Shown here one piece after another: positions 1 through 6,512 of a stretch of 10,009 nucleotides of DNA; position 1 is the first letter of the stretch; each line of letters opens with the position of its first letter. The position numbers and the translations under genes were made by a program. Under the pieces are notes generated by a model. The model searched no databases and was not told the origin of the DNA. It saw nothing but the letters and a program-made list of their open reading frames with translations. Source of the stretch: CAMYJH01 sp041589735 (lineage in GTDB: Bacteria; Pseudomonadota; Gammaproteobacteria; HK1); the NCBI GenBank assembly GCA_041589735.1, contig JBFHVA010000132.1, positions 1-10,009 of the forward strand, given 5' to 3'.

Positions 1-228
1 CTCAGGCCGCATTGCAAGGCTCTTCCTGGAATAGTCGTATACAACACGGTTTGGCGAGAAGATGGGCGTGGTATCAGCACTACGATTTACGACTGCCGGG
101 CTTCAGCGGAAGAGGCCGCCGCGAAACTTGAATACATATGGGCAAAATTCAGCGATTTACTGATCGAAGAACCTGTTACTGAGCTTTTTACAAGAACGGC
201 AAATATGCTGGAATCAAAGAAAAAATAG
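1..228 (+). CDS. C-terminal fragment of an unrecognised protein (left edge truncated)
   Basis: The first frame is open from base 1 to a TAG at 226-228 and gives the last 75 residues of a protein that starts outside the window. The fragment is soluble-looking, with no membrane segment. It has an Ala/Glu-rich probable helix (residues about 34-45), an aromatic stretch around YIWAKF, and a lysine-rich tail ending SKKK. I do not recognise the family. By hand count the fragment is about 47% G+C, falling to roughly 35% in its last 100 bases, clearly below the genes to the right. This could mark acquired DNA. The uninterrupted frame and protein-like composition support it as real, but the short length leaves doubt. 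Confidence 0.5.
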   Translation, partial: LRPHCKALPGIVVYNTVWREDGRGISTTIYDCRASAEEAAAKLEYIWAKFSDLLIEEPVTELFTRTANMLESKKK

Positions 229-622
229 GAATCAGGCTGGTCGTGAAAGCCAGGCCTCCGCCGGGACAGTAGATTATTGGTGCCTGGCACCATGTTCCTG
301 GCGCCGGATACCCTTCCTATTCCGCCATCTCCGGGAAAGCCTGTTCCCCTAGACCCTCGAGCCTTCGAGGCAAAAACATTGGAACCCGTAACGTGGCAAA
401 CCCGCATCTCGCGTGATCGATTTATCGCTCCCGTTTAATTCCTGATCGGATGTGTGGCACCGCCACGAACCGAGTCGGGGCACCGCGTGCGTCAACGCGC
501 GGGGTAAAAAATATTGCCGATGCACGGAGCAAAGCTTGCCGAATTGGTATGCTCCGCGTTTAGAGTACGGCGGGGAGCGCCACTCGAGAACGCCAATAAC
601 ACGATGCCCGGACCGGTCCTGC
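229..622. other. Intergenic stretch with one palindromic repeat
   Basis: No convincing gene is seen on either strand. It contains one copy of the GTGCCTGGCAC palindrome (278-292) and a small hairpin, CCTCGA-gcct-TCGAGG at 355-370. That hairpin is not followed by a T-run, so it is a poor terminator. A plus-strand frame is open from an ATG at 452 into the next gene, but the roughly 57 residues it would add look unlike protein and precede a natural N-terminal zinc ribbon. Confidence 0.5.
278..292. repeat. GTGCCTGGCAC palindromic repeat, copy 1
   Basis: This is the perfect inverted repeat TGGTGCC-T-GGCACCA, with 7-bp arms around a single central T. The same 11-base core recurs at 1877-1887 and 6650-6660, always intergenic and in the same orientation. 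It is probably a REP-like or protein-binding element. The sequence alone does not say which. Confidence 0.7.
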
Positions 623-1408
623 ATGTATCTGACCTGCCCCAAATGCGGCTACAAGCGTAAAGAGAGCGACAGCGCGCCTGAGGATCAGTGCCCCAAGTGC
701 GGTATCGTCTTCTCCAAGTGGCTGAAAATGCAGCTGAAACCGCTGCCACCGGTGGATTCCGCCCCGAGCAACACGGCGCGTTTCAACATCGTGCGAAAAG
801 GCGCCTGGGCGTGGCTCAAGGGCAAACTCTTTTATCCGGAGCCGGACATCGACGCCATCACCGTGTACGGGCGGCTGGCGGTTCTGTGCGCCGCTATCGC
901 CTGGGGGATGAAATTCATACTTGCCGATTACGCCACGCTGGAAAACGGGGTGCCCGAAAGTTCGGACATCATCATGAGCCGGGTGAATCTGGTGTTTCAC
1001 GAGGCCGGTCACCTGATTTTCTCCCCCTTCGGCGAGTTCATGGCGGTGCTGGGCGGCTCGATCGGCCAGCTTTTGATGCCGCTGATCGTGTGCCTCGCCT
1101 TTTTACTTCGCTACAACAACCCCTTCGGTGCCTCCATCGGCCTGTGGTGGCTGGGCCAAAGCACAATTGATCTGGCGCCTTATATTGCCGACGCGAGAGC
1201 CAAGCAGCTGATGCTGCTCGGCGGCATCACCGGGCGGGATTCCCCCACCTACCACGATTGGGCCAACATCCTCGGAAGCAAGGGCTGGATGCGCTACGAC
1301 CAGCAGATCGCCGCGGCGGTGGACTTCGCCGGCGAGGCGCTGATGGTGCTGTCATTCCTTTGGGGCGCCTACCTCGTGTGGTCGCAGTTCAGGCGACTTC
1401 GGGGCTGA
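623..1408 (+). CDS. Zinc-ribbon, HEAGH-motif membrane protein (possible metallopeptidase)
   Basis: The 261-residue protein opens with a zinc ribbon: CPKC at residues 5-8 and CPKC at 23-26, the latter followed by GIVFSKW. A linker leads to a membrane domain with hydrophobic segments near 82-100, 141-163, 166-180 and 233-255. Residues 126-130 read HEAGH, the HExxH signature of zinc peptidases. D183 or D190 in the downstream IDLAPYIADAR stretch, or H211-D212, could supply a further ligand. This layout resembles site-2-protease (M50-like) membrane metallopeptidases, but the substrate is unknown and activity is inferred. I chose ATG 623 because the zinc ribbon then sits at the N-terminus. The upstream ATG at 452 adds unlikely sequence. 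No clear Shine-Dalgarno is visible. Transcription would stop at the hairpin 54 bases downstream. Confidence 0.8.
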   Translation: MYLTCPKCGYKRKESDSAPEDQCPKCGIVFSKWLKMQLKPLPPVDSAPSNTARFNIVRKGAWAWLKGKLFYPEPDIDAITVYGRLAVLCAAIAWGMKFILADYATLENGVPESSDIIMSRVNLVFHEAGHLIFSPFGEFMAVLGGSIGQLLMPLIVCLAFLLRYNNPFGASIGLWWLGQSTIDLAPYIADARAKQLMLLGGITGRDSPTYHDWANILGSKGWMRYDQQIAAAVDFAGEALMVLSFLWGAYLVWSQFRRLRG

Positions 1409-1461
1409 GGCAAACCAGGTGCGAAAGGCGAAGTGACCGGTTACTCGGCGCCGGGGAAACA

Positions 1462-1490
1462 AAAAACGCCCGGCTCGGCCGGGCGTTTTT
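1462..1490. terminator. Bidirectional intrinsic terminator
   Basis: The stem CGCCCGGC (1467-1474) pairs perfectly with GCCGGGCG (1478-1485) around a TCG loop. It is flanked by A5 on the left and T5 on the right, so it can end transcripts in both directions. It lies between the convergent zinc-ribbon gene and the 41-aa membrane miniprotein and would serve both. Confidence 0.9.
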
Positions 1491-1518
1491 GATTGCGCGG
1501 TTCGGGACCCGGCTTGCT

Positions 1519-1644
1519 TCAGGCCACCGCGGTGACCAGCAGCGCACCGAGTAAAATCAGCAGGTAGACGTAGATGTCTTTTGGGGAAGGCGCATCCTCG
1601 TCGCTTCCGGAGCCGTGTTCCGGGCGTTCTTGCTCTTGTTCCAT
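1519..1644 (-). CDS. 41-aa single-span membrane miniprotein
   Basis: On the minus strand an ATG at 1644 opens 41 codons ending in TGA at 1521-1519. The first 23 residues are very polar and acidic (MEQEQERPEHGSGSDEDAPS), then comes one hydrophobic segment at about residues 25-41 (IYVYLLILLGALLVTAVA), which runs to the C-terminus. This is the typical form of a tail-anchored or small single-pass membrane protein. The abrupt polar-to-hydrophobic switch, the clean start and stop, and the shared bidirectional terminator just beyond the stop favour a real gene. Only a weak ribosome-binding site is visible. No family is recognised. It stands alone, converging with the HEAGH membrane protein. Confidence 0.6.
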   Translation of the reverse strand: MEQEQERPEHGSGSDEDAPSPKDIYVYLLILLGALLVTAVA

Positions 1645-1867
1645 TTTAGTTTCTGCTTGAAGGCACCGCCGCCTTTGTTAAGTTAAAAGATAGACCCGAG
1701 TTCGAAACCTTGCTGTGCCCGCAGTCACAAAATCACTTATATAAAGGGTCAAAAGTGCCCTTCGCGAAAGCTCAGGGAAATTTTCCGAGCCAAGTTGAGA
1801 CAATCCGAATCGAACCACTTCGGTTTTGGCTCGCTGGAAGCAAATCCGAGGATTGCGCCGTCGCCAC

Positions 1868-1889
1868 CGAAAAATGGTGCCTGGCACTA
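1868..1889. repeat. GTGCCTGGCAC palindromic repeat, copy 2
   Basis: CGAAAAATGGTGCCTGGCAC (1868-1887) differs by one base from copy 3 at 6641-6660. The palindrome is slightly degraded, with GGTGCC facing GGCACT. Confidence 0.7.
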
Positions 1890-1962
1890 ATTCAAAGGCG
1901 AGGCTGAGGAAGACCTCTGAAGGAGCCGGCGCCTGCCTTGGGCGCGAACTTTTGAATAGGCC

Positions 1963-1993
1963 GTCATTCCTGCGCAAGCGGGAATCCAGTGAC
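1963..1993. repeat. REP-like hairpin with GCAA tetraloop
   Basis: TTCCTGC (1967-1973) pairs with GCGGGAA (1978-1984), with one T-G wobble, around a GCAA loop. The outer GTCA (1963-1966) and TGAC (1990-1993) can pair across a bulge. The GTCATTCC...GCGGGAAT pattern matches the intergenic REP-type elements common in Proteobacteria and is shared with the hairpin at 3181-3228. Confidence 0.6.
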
Positions 1994-2127
1994 AAGATTT
2001 GCCATTGATTCAAAGTGAGCGTTTCTCCGAACGCTTCGGAAGGTTCGCCCGCAAGCGGGTTGCCACCCTGGGCAACGGAAGGTACGGGCGGTCATTTCGG
2101 GCGTTTCGCGCGCACCGTGTCGCGGGC

Positions 2128-2159
2128 AAAAAAACGCCCGGCGGGGGGGAGCCGGGCGT
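2128..2159 (-). terminator. Strong minus-strand intrinsic terminator with C-rich loop
   Basis: Read on the minus strand, ACGCCCGGC (2159-2151) pairs with GCCGGGCGT (2142-2134) around the loop TCCCCCCC and runs into seven T's. It faces transcripts arriving from the right. The nearest leftward stop codon is at 2481, about 320 bases upstream, so it either ends a long 3' UTR of the amine-metabolism cluster or terminates a separate small RNA. The stem is the same as that of the terminator at 1462-1490. Confidence 0.85.
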
Positions 2160-2262
2160 AACGAGGTTTAGGGGAGTAGATACTCTTATGCGTGCGGTCC
2201 TGCACGACCACACGGTGCCCAGCGTGCCCCAGGGCTTCAAGGGTCGCCGTGACGAATGTCAC
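2128..2262 (-). ncRNA. Candidate structured small RNA or long 3' UTR
   Basis: On the minus strand this stretch carries a run of possible hairpins ending at a terminator: GTGAC-ATTC-GTCAC (2262-2249), a 7-bp helix at 2212-2193 that competes with an alternative CGTGC/GCACG helix at 2206-2191, a short GAGTATCTACTC palindrome (2185-2174), and the C-loop terminator (2159-2128). The 5' end is unknown, and I see no convincing sigma70 promoter just upstream. It could equally be the processed 3' end of the upstream mRNA. No known RNA family is recognised. Confidence 0.3.
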
Positions 2263-2480
2263 AGGTATGTGTTTAATTCCGGGACTTTTTCACGCACCTG
2301 GGAATTTTTTCCACAGCCAAGCGCCGCGGATATCCATGTAAACATCTGTTTTCCGGCGATAAACTCGATTGGCCAAAATTCGAGCGGGAAACTTTCCCGG
2401 CTCTCGACCCGCCGCCGAGCGCTTCTGGCTAAGAATCAGAGGGTTAAACCGAAAAGCGTGGATTTCGGCAAACCGGTGAA

Positions 2481-3140
2481 TCAGTGTTGGAGAATGGCCT
2501 CGAGGATCCGGTAGCGATCCCGGTGGTCGCCGTCGAAATTGTCCATGCCTTTCTTGGTGATCAGCCGGTCGTCGCCCATGTTGGGACCCGCGTCTTCGTA
2601 GATGGCCTGATCGGCTTCGCCTTCGTACCAGCGGATATTGAATGCGCCCTGCGGGGGGAAGAAGGTGACCTCTGCGTACTCGGGCAGGTGGTCGCGGATC
2701 CACCAGGCCAGCGGCTCGCAGTTGCCGGATTTCTGGTACAGGTTGAGGTAGGCCGGAACCAGCACCGAGGCGGTGGCGCCCATGAGGCCCTTGTCGTCGC
2801 GCCGGTCCCAGATATGGCGCGCCGCCGAGTAGACGTTGTCGGAGCAGTAGCAGGCGGTTTCGCCTTGCCTGTACTTCTGGTGGCAGAAGTCGTTCAGGGT
2901 CGGGGATCGGTAGGCGCTGCGCACCACGACGCCTCCGAAAGCCTCGTTCAGGGGCTCGAGCAGCTTTTCGCACAGCTGTCTTCCGGCCTTGACCGCGAGC
3001 GCCGGGTCCTCCGGCACGTTGGGCACGCCATAGTAATTGCTCACCTCGCTGTAGAGCATCTCGCGCATGAAAAAGTGCTTCGACAGGCGCACCCGCCCGA
3101 GCTCGGTCAACGCGGCAACGGAGGTAGGGCTTTTGCTCAT
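2481..3140 (-). CDS. M15-peptidase-like protein, possibly non-catalytic
   Basis: The protein has 219 residues and neither a signal peptide nor a membrane segment. Residues 75-83, SAYRSPTLN, match the S-[GA]-YRSP-xLN signature of M15-type D,D-carboxypeptidase-like domains, after a conserved-looking LSKHFFMREMLYSE stretch (19-32). The usual later zinc ligands are not obvious. ARHIWD (107-112) could hold an H/D pair, but the position where family members often have His near the end reads FNIRWYEG (167-174). Activity on peptidoglycan is therefore doubtful. ATG 3140 is preferred over a TTG at 3146 that would add two residues. It lies 125 bases after the glutamine synthetase, so it may be the last gene of that cluster, though a REP-like hairpin and a palindrome fill the gap. 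The family call is moderate and the function unknown. Confidence 0.7.
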   Translation of the reverse strand: MSKSPTSVAALTELGRVRLSKHFFMREMLYSEVSNYYGVPNVPEDPALAVKAGRQLCEKLLEPLNEAFGGVVVRSAYRSPTLNDFCHQKYRQGETACYCSDNVYSAARHIWDRRDDKGLMGATASVLVPAYLNLYQKSGNCEPLAWWIRDHLPEYAEVTFFPPQGAFNIRWYEGEADQAIYEDAGPNMGDDRLITKKGMDNFDGDHRDRYRILEAILQH

Positions 3141-3153
3141 TTGCAACAGCTAC

Positions 3154-3170
3154 GGTGCGCGTTGCGCACC
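3154..3170. repeat. Perfect palindrome just upstream of the M15-like start
   Basis: GGTGCGC-GTT-GCGCACC is a 7-bp perfect inverted repeat. On the minus strand it ends 13 bases before the ATG at 3140, close to where a ribosome-binding site would lie. It could be an operator, an mRNA hairpin that limits initiation, or another dispersed repeat. No Shine-Dalgarno is seen between it and the start. Confidence 0.5.
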
Positions 3171-3180
3171 ACATCTTCAG

Positions 3181-3228
3181 GTCATTTCCGCGAAGCTTGC
3201 CCCCGCGAGAGCGGGGAGCGGGAATGAC
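3181..3228. repeat. REP-like long hairpin with GAGA tetraloop
   Basis: Outer arms GTCATTTCCGC (3181-3191) and GCGGGAATGAC (3218-3228) pair with one mismatch. The inner arms CCCCGC (3201-3206) and GCGGGG (3211-3216) close a GAGA GNRA tetraloop. It sits between the glutamine synthetase and the M15-like gene and has no T-run. It is related to the hairpin at 1963-1993. Confidence 0.65.
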
Positions 3229-3265
3229 GATTATTTTCGGTAGGCGCGGCCCACCCGACGTGGCC

Positions 3266-4669
3266 TCACAAATACCATTCGTACTCGCGCAGCGATATGT
3301 GGTCGTAGTACTTAACCAGCTCTTTGAGCTTGGAGTCGCAGTAAAGCTGCACGTAGGGCGTGCCCAGGTATTCGTTCATGATCGGCGAGGCGTTCAGCCG
3401 GGCGATGGCATCGCGCCAGGTGAGCGGCATGTCCGGGTCGGCGTGCTCGCCGGCGTTGCCTCCTGCTGGCGGGCCGGGGTCGATGTTGCGCACCAGCCCG
3501 TGGTGTATACCGGCAACGATGGCCGCCAGCACCAGGTAAGGATTGGCGTCGGCGCCCGCCACCCGGTGCTCGAAGCGCCGGTTCTTGGCCTCGCCGGCGG
3601 GAATGCGGAACGCCACCGAGCGGTTGTTCGGCCCCCAGCTCGGCGTCACCGGCACGAAGCGGTTGGGCAGATAGCGCCGGAAGGCGTTGACGTTTGGCGC
3701 ATAAATCGCCATTGCGTCGTTCATGCTGGCCATCAATCCGCCGACCGCGTGACGCAGCTTCTCCGATCCCAGCTCGCTCTTGTTCTCGAACACGTTGTTG
3801 CCCTGCCAGTCGAGCAGGCTCAAGTGCACGTGCATGCCTGAGCCGGTGCGATCGATATAAGGCTTGGACATGAACGTCGCTTCCACGCCGTAATCCTGGG
3901 CCACGTTCTTGACGATGTAGCGCAGCAGCGCGCAGTGGTCCGCGGCGGCAAGCGGATCGGGCACGTGGCGCAGGTTGATCTCGAACTGCCCCGGCGCGTA
4001 TTCCTTGGTGGCGACGGAGGCCGGCACGTTCTGGCTGCGGCACTCTTGTTCCACCGCGTGCAGGAACGGGGCGAAGGCGTCCAGCTCGCTCATGCCGTAA
4101 ACCTGGGTGGAAAGATCGCGCCGGCCGGTGGCGGGCGAAATGGGCGGCTGCGGCCGATCCTTCGCGTCACGCATTTTGTCGATGAGGTAAAACTCGAGCT
4201 CGAAGGAAATCACCGGTGACACTTCCAGCTCGGCGAGCCTCGAAAGCGCCTTGGCGGCCACGTTGCGGGGGTCGGTCCAGGCGGTCACGCCGGCCTGATC
4301 CAGCATGGTCATCAGCACCTGCCCGCCGCGCCCGTTGGACCAGCCCACCGGCACCAGGGTGCCTTCGATGGGAAGCGCGGTGCCGTCCGGGTCGCCGTCG
4401 GTGAATCCCATGCCGCAGGGGTTAAGGCTCGCTCCGGTGACGTCCAGATAATGCACCGAGAGCGGGATCTGAAGTCCGCTTTTGAACAGCTTGTCGATGT
4501 CGTCGCGCAGGTAACGCTTGCCGCGAATGACGCCGGACATGTCGACGAAAAGGGCGTCGATGTATTCCGTCTGCGGGTATTGCTCGAGGTAGGTCTTGAG
4601 CTCTTTGAGACGGGTCTTCTGAGTTGTAGATTTCTTTTTGTGCATGGAACTGTCGCGGTTTACCGCCAT
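3266..4669 (-). CDS. Glutamine synthetase family, gamma-glutamylputrescine synthetase-like
   Basis: The 467-residue protein aligns by eye along its length with E. coli PuuA, which uses ATP to join glutamate to putrescine in the cytoplasm. Shared features include the N-terminal stretch YLEQYPQTEYIDALFVD (27-43) with GKRY (50-53), the catalytic ELEF (157-160), KEYAPGQFEINL (222-233), GSGMHVHLS (277-284), NNRSVAFRIP (348-357) and RFEHRVAGADANPY (365-378). The canonical adenylylation segment of GlnA (NLYDLP) is absent, so it is unlikely to be the housekeeping enzyme. ATG 4669 gives the longest product. ATG 4645 (MHKKKS) is an equally plausible start, since neither has a clear ribosome-binding site. 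It lies 51 bases after a PuuB-like oxidoreductase gene, which supports amine metabolism. The true substrate could be another polyamine or monoamine. Confidence 0.9.
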   Translation of the reverse strand: MAVNRDSSMHKKKSTTQKTRLKELKTYLEQYPQTEYIDALFVDMSGVIRGKRYLRDDIDKLFKSGLQIPLSVHYLDVTGASLNPCGMGFTDGDPDGTALPIEGTLVPVGWSNGRGGQVLMTMLDQAGVTAWTDPRNVAAKALSRLAELEVSPVISFELEFYLIDKMRDAKDRPQPPISPATGRRDLSTQVYGMSELDAFAPFLHAVEQECRSQNVPASVATKEYAPGQFEINLRHVPDPLAAADHCALLRYIVKNVAQDYGVEATFMSKPYIDRTGSGMHVHLSLLDWQGNNVFENKSELGSEKLRHAVGGLMASMNDAMAIYAPNVNAFRRYLPNRFVPVTPSWGPNNRSVAFRIPAGEAKNRRFEHRVAGADANPYLVLAAIVAGIHHGLVRNIDPGPPAGGNAGEHADPDMPLTWRDAIARLNASPIMNEYLGTPYVQLYCDSKLKELVKYYDHISLREYEWYL

Positions 4670-4720
4670 GCGCGCGGCGCGCTGTACTCAGTTTAGCCCC
4701 AACTGTGAACTCGCAGCGTT

Positions 4721-6064
4721 CTAAAGCGCGTCCTTGATCCGATAATAAGCATAGGCCGCGCGCAGCATCCACAGCCGAAGCCCGGGAAACACAAACCCGG
4801 GCGAGAGCCCCCGCATAACCTTTGGAATGCCCGCCAGATCCCGGTTCGCGCCGGCGAGATTTGCCGCGATCATCATACCAGCCCAGGGCGCGTTGCAGAC
4901 GCCGTTGCCGTGGTAGCCGAAGCCGTACCAGACGCTTGAGTCGTCTTCCAGGCGTCCGATGCAGGGCGAAAGCCTTCGGGTGACACAAACCAGGCCGCGC
5001 CAGAAGTGGGTCACCGGCACCTGGCGCCAGTTTGGAAACAGATCGTAAAAGCGCTCTTCGAGTTTTGAACGCATTGTCCGCCCGCTTTGATTGCTGCCGT
5101 GGTAGTCGCCCCGGCCGCCGATCAGGAAACGATTGTCCGGCAGAAGGCGAAAATAGTTGTGCAGCATCTTGGTGGTGACCGCCGGCGATGTGTTCTGCCA
5201 GGCGTGGGCTTTGAGTTCCTCATCGCTCAACGGCCGGGTGACAATGATATTGGAGATCGCCGGCAGCGCGGCGGCGTCGAGTGCGGGGTTTAGTCCTTCC
5301 CGGATGAACCCGTTGACGGCGACGATCACTTGCTTTGCCTCGAGCGTGCCCCGGGGGGTTCGCAGTTTGTGTACTCCGTTTTCTTTGCGCCATTCCATGA
5401 CCGGCGACTTGCCGTGGACCTTGGCGCCCCGGCGCACAGCGGCTTTTGCAAGTCCGGCGACGAACTTGATCGGGTTCAAGCCGAAGCCCGCGTGCACTTT
5501 GAGCCCGCCCTCGAGCTCAGCGCAGTCGAAGTAGTTTGCTTGGAACGTTTTCTTGTCGATCAATTCGCTTTCGATGCCGAAGAGTCTCTTCAATGCGTCC
5601 TGCTCGTCACGCAGCCCCTGCATACGGGAGGCTTTGTGGGCGACATCCAGAATCCCGTCGCCGGATTTGTCGTAGTCGATGCCCTCCTCTTGCCGCAGGC
5701 GATCAACCAGCTCGATGGCTTCCATCTGGGCGCGGAAGAAGTGCTGGCTTTCCTCGAGCCCGTAGCGGCGAATGAGTTCGGCGATGCTGAGCTTGGTGGC
5801 CGGCATGCAGCAGAAGCCCCCGTTTCGTCCCGATGCACCCCATCCGATATGGCCCGCTTCCAGCACCCGGGCTTCGATGCCGTAATCCCTGGCCAGATGT
5901 AGCGCGGCGGATAGACCGGTATAGCCGCCGCCGATAACGGCAACCTCGCAGCGCTGATCGCTCTCGAGCGCTTCGAGCCCCTGTTGCGAAACTGGCGCGT
6001 TCTCTTGCCAGTAACTCGGCACCGGCCGTGAGACGTCGTAAATGTCGGGGTGATAAAGGGGCAT
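4721..6064 (-). CDS. FAD-dependent oxidoreductase, PuuB/DAO family
   Basis: This 447-residue member of the D-amino-acid-oxidase-like family resembles gamma-glutamylputrescine oxidase PuuB. The dinucleotide-binding fold is clear: VAVIGGGYTGLSAALHLA (41-58) with the GxGxxG glycines at 45, 47 and 50, and the ribose-binding acid E69 in VLEAGHIG. GWGASGRNGGF (74-84) is the flavin-contacting loop. Near the C-terminus GFGYHGNGV (381-389) matches the second FAD segment, and the tail PGFVFPGLRLW...AYAYYRIKDAL resembles PuuB. It would oxidise an amine or N-gamma-glutamyl amine, with O2 as likely acceptor. Its gene is 46 bases after the four-helix membrane protein and 51 bases before the synthetase, so cotranscription is likely. 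The neighbour gives the best clue to substrate. Other amine or amino-acid substrates remain possible. Confidence 0.9.
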   Translation of the reverse strand: MPLYHPDIYDVSRPVPSYWQENAPVSQQGLEALESDQRCEVAVIGGGYTGLSAALHLARDYGIEARVLEAGHIGWGASGRNGGFCCMPATKLSIAELIRRYGLEESQHFFRAQMEAIELVDRLRQEEGIDYDKSGDGILDVAHKASRMQGLRDEQDALKRLFGIESELIDKKTFQANYFDCAELEGGLKVHAGFGLNPIKFVAGLAKAAVRRGAKVHGKSPVMEWRKENGVHKLRTPRGTLEAKQVIVAVNGFIREGLNPALDAAALPAISNIIVTRPLSDEELKAHAWQNTSPAVTTKMLHNYFRLLPDNRFLIGGRGDYHGSNQSGRTMRSKLEERFYDLFPNWRQVPVTHFWRGLVCVTRRLSPCIGRLEDDSSVWYGFGYHGNGVCNAPWAGMMIAANLAGANRDLAGIPKVMRGLSPGFVFPGLRLWMLRAAYAYYRIKDAL

Positions 6065-6110
6065 GGTGGTGATGCGCAGCGCGATATTCTAGGGTGCGCC
6101 GTGCGGGCCA

Positions 6111-6512
6111 TCACTCGACCGGTTGGCGTCTAAGAATGCTGACACTCAGCGCAACACTGGTAATGAGATGCAACAGCGGCAGCGCCGCCTCGTAGGCGAG
6201 CACCACCGTGCCGTCCAGGATATTGCTGCTCCGCGTCGCCGCCCGAAGCACGGACCAGTACGTTTCCAGAAGCGGACCTCCGGTTTCCATAAATGCGAAG
6301 GCAAGCGCCCAGTTGACCACGAACAGCGCCGAGGCGATCGCCCCGACGCCGCGCCACCACCTGAGACCGAACAAAAGCAACAGCGTGGCGGCAACACCCA
6401 GCCCCGAGGCGGCAATGCTCACCGTGTTCTGATCCCAGACGATCACCGCCGCAACGGTGAGCACCCAGAGCAGCGTGATCAGGAGAGTCCTGGTGGCTTG
6501 TATCGCGCTCAT
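6111..6512 (-). CDS. Four-helix integral membrane protein, function unknown
   Basis: With the ATG at 6512 (MSAIQATRTLL) the product is 133 residues with four hydrophobic segments at about 8-26, 31-50, 55-75 and 103-126. There is a short polar loop at 76-102 and a basic tail (ILRRQPVE). A longer frame from ATG 6617 would add 35 arginine-rich residues that look unlike a natural N-terminus, so the shorter start is preferred. I recognise no family, and no catalytic or metal-binding motif stands out. It is the first gene of the leftward cluster, 46 bases before the FAD oxidoreductase. A role in transport or membrane association of amine metabolism is possible but unsupported by motif. Confidence 0.7.
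   Translation of the reverse strand: MSAIQATRTLLITLLWVLTVAAVIVWDQNTVSIAASGLGVAATLLLLFGLRWWRGVGAIASALFVVNWALAFAFMETGGPLLETYWSVLRAATRSSNILDGTVVLAYEAALPLLHLITSVALSVSILRRQPVE

Larger units (their letters stand above)
1645..2480. other. 836-nt gene-poor region with repeats and hairpins
   Basis: No convincing protein gene is seen. The open frames here have poor composition and no ribosome-binding sites. It holds, in order, an AT-rich patch (about 1673-1760), palindrome copy 2 (1875-1889), a REP-like hairpin (1963-1993), small hairpins at 2019-2034, 2048-2059 and 2059-2076, a strong minus-strand terminator (2128-2159), and further hairpins at 2174-2185, 2193-2212 and 2249-2262. The density of secondary structure suggests non-coding function or accumulated repeats, not a decayed gene. 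Confidence 0.6.

Noticed and set aside
452..622. Earlier start for the zinc-ribbon membrane protein
   Set aside because: The added 57 residues are Arg/Cys-rich and unlike a natural N-terminus. The zinc ribbon fits directly after ATG 623.
2307..2315. Relaxed DnaA box TTTTCCACA
   Set aside because: It is a single relaxed match inside a T-rich stretch and away from any promoter, unlike the two perfect boxes before nrdJ.
2290..2337. 15-codon minus-strand frame MDIRGAWLWKKFPGA
   Set aside because: A cationic, aromatic short peptide caught my eye, but there is no Shine-Dalgarno or other support.
1999..2514. 171-aa plus-strand frame in the gene-poor region
   Set aside because: It has basic, low-information composition, no motif and no ribosome-binding site, and it crosses the terminator and several hairpins.
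2290..3174. 294-aa minus-strand frame overlapping the M15-like gene
   Set aside because: It is the Arg/Ala/Pro-rich alternate frame of GC-rich DNA. The overlapping 219-aa frame has a recognisable motif and normal composition.
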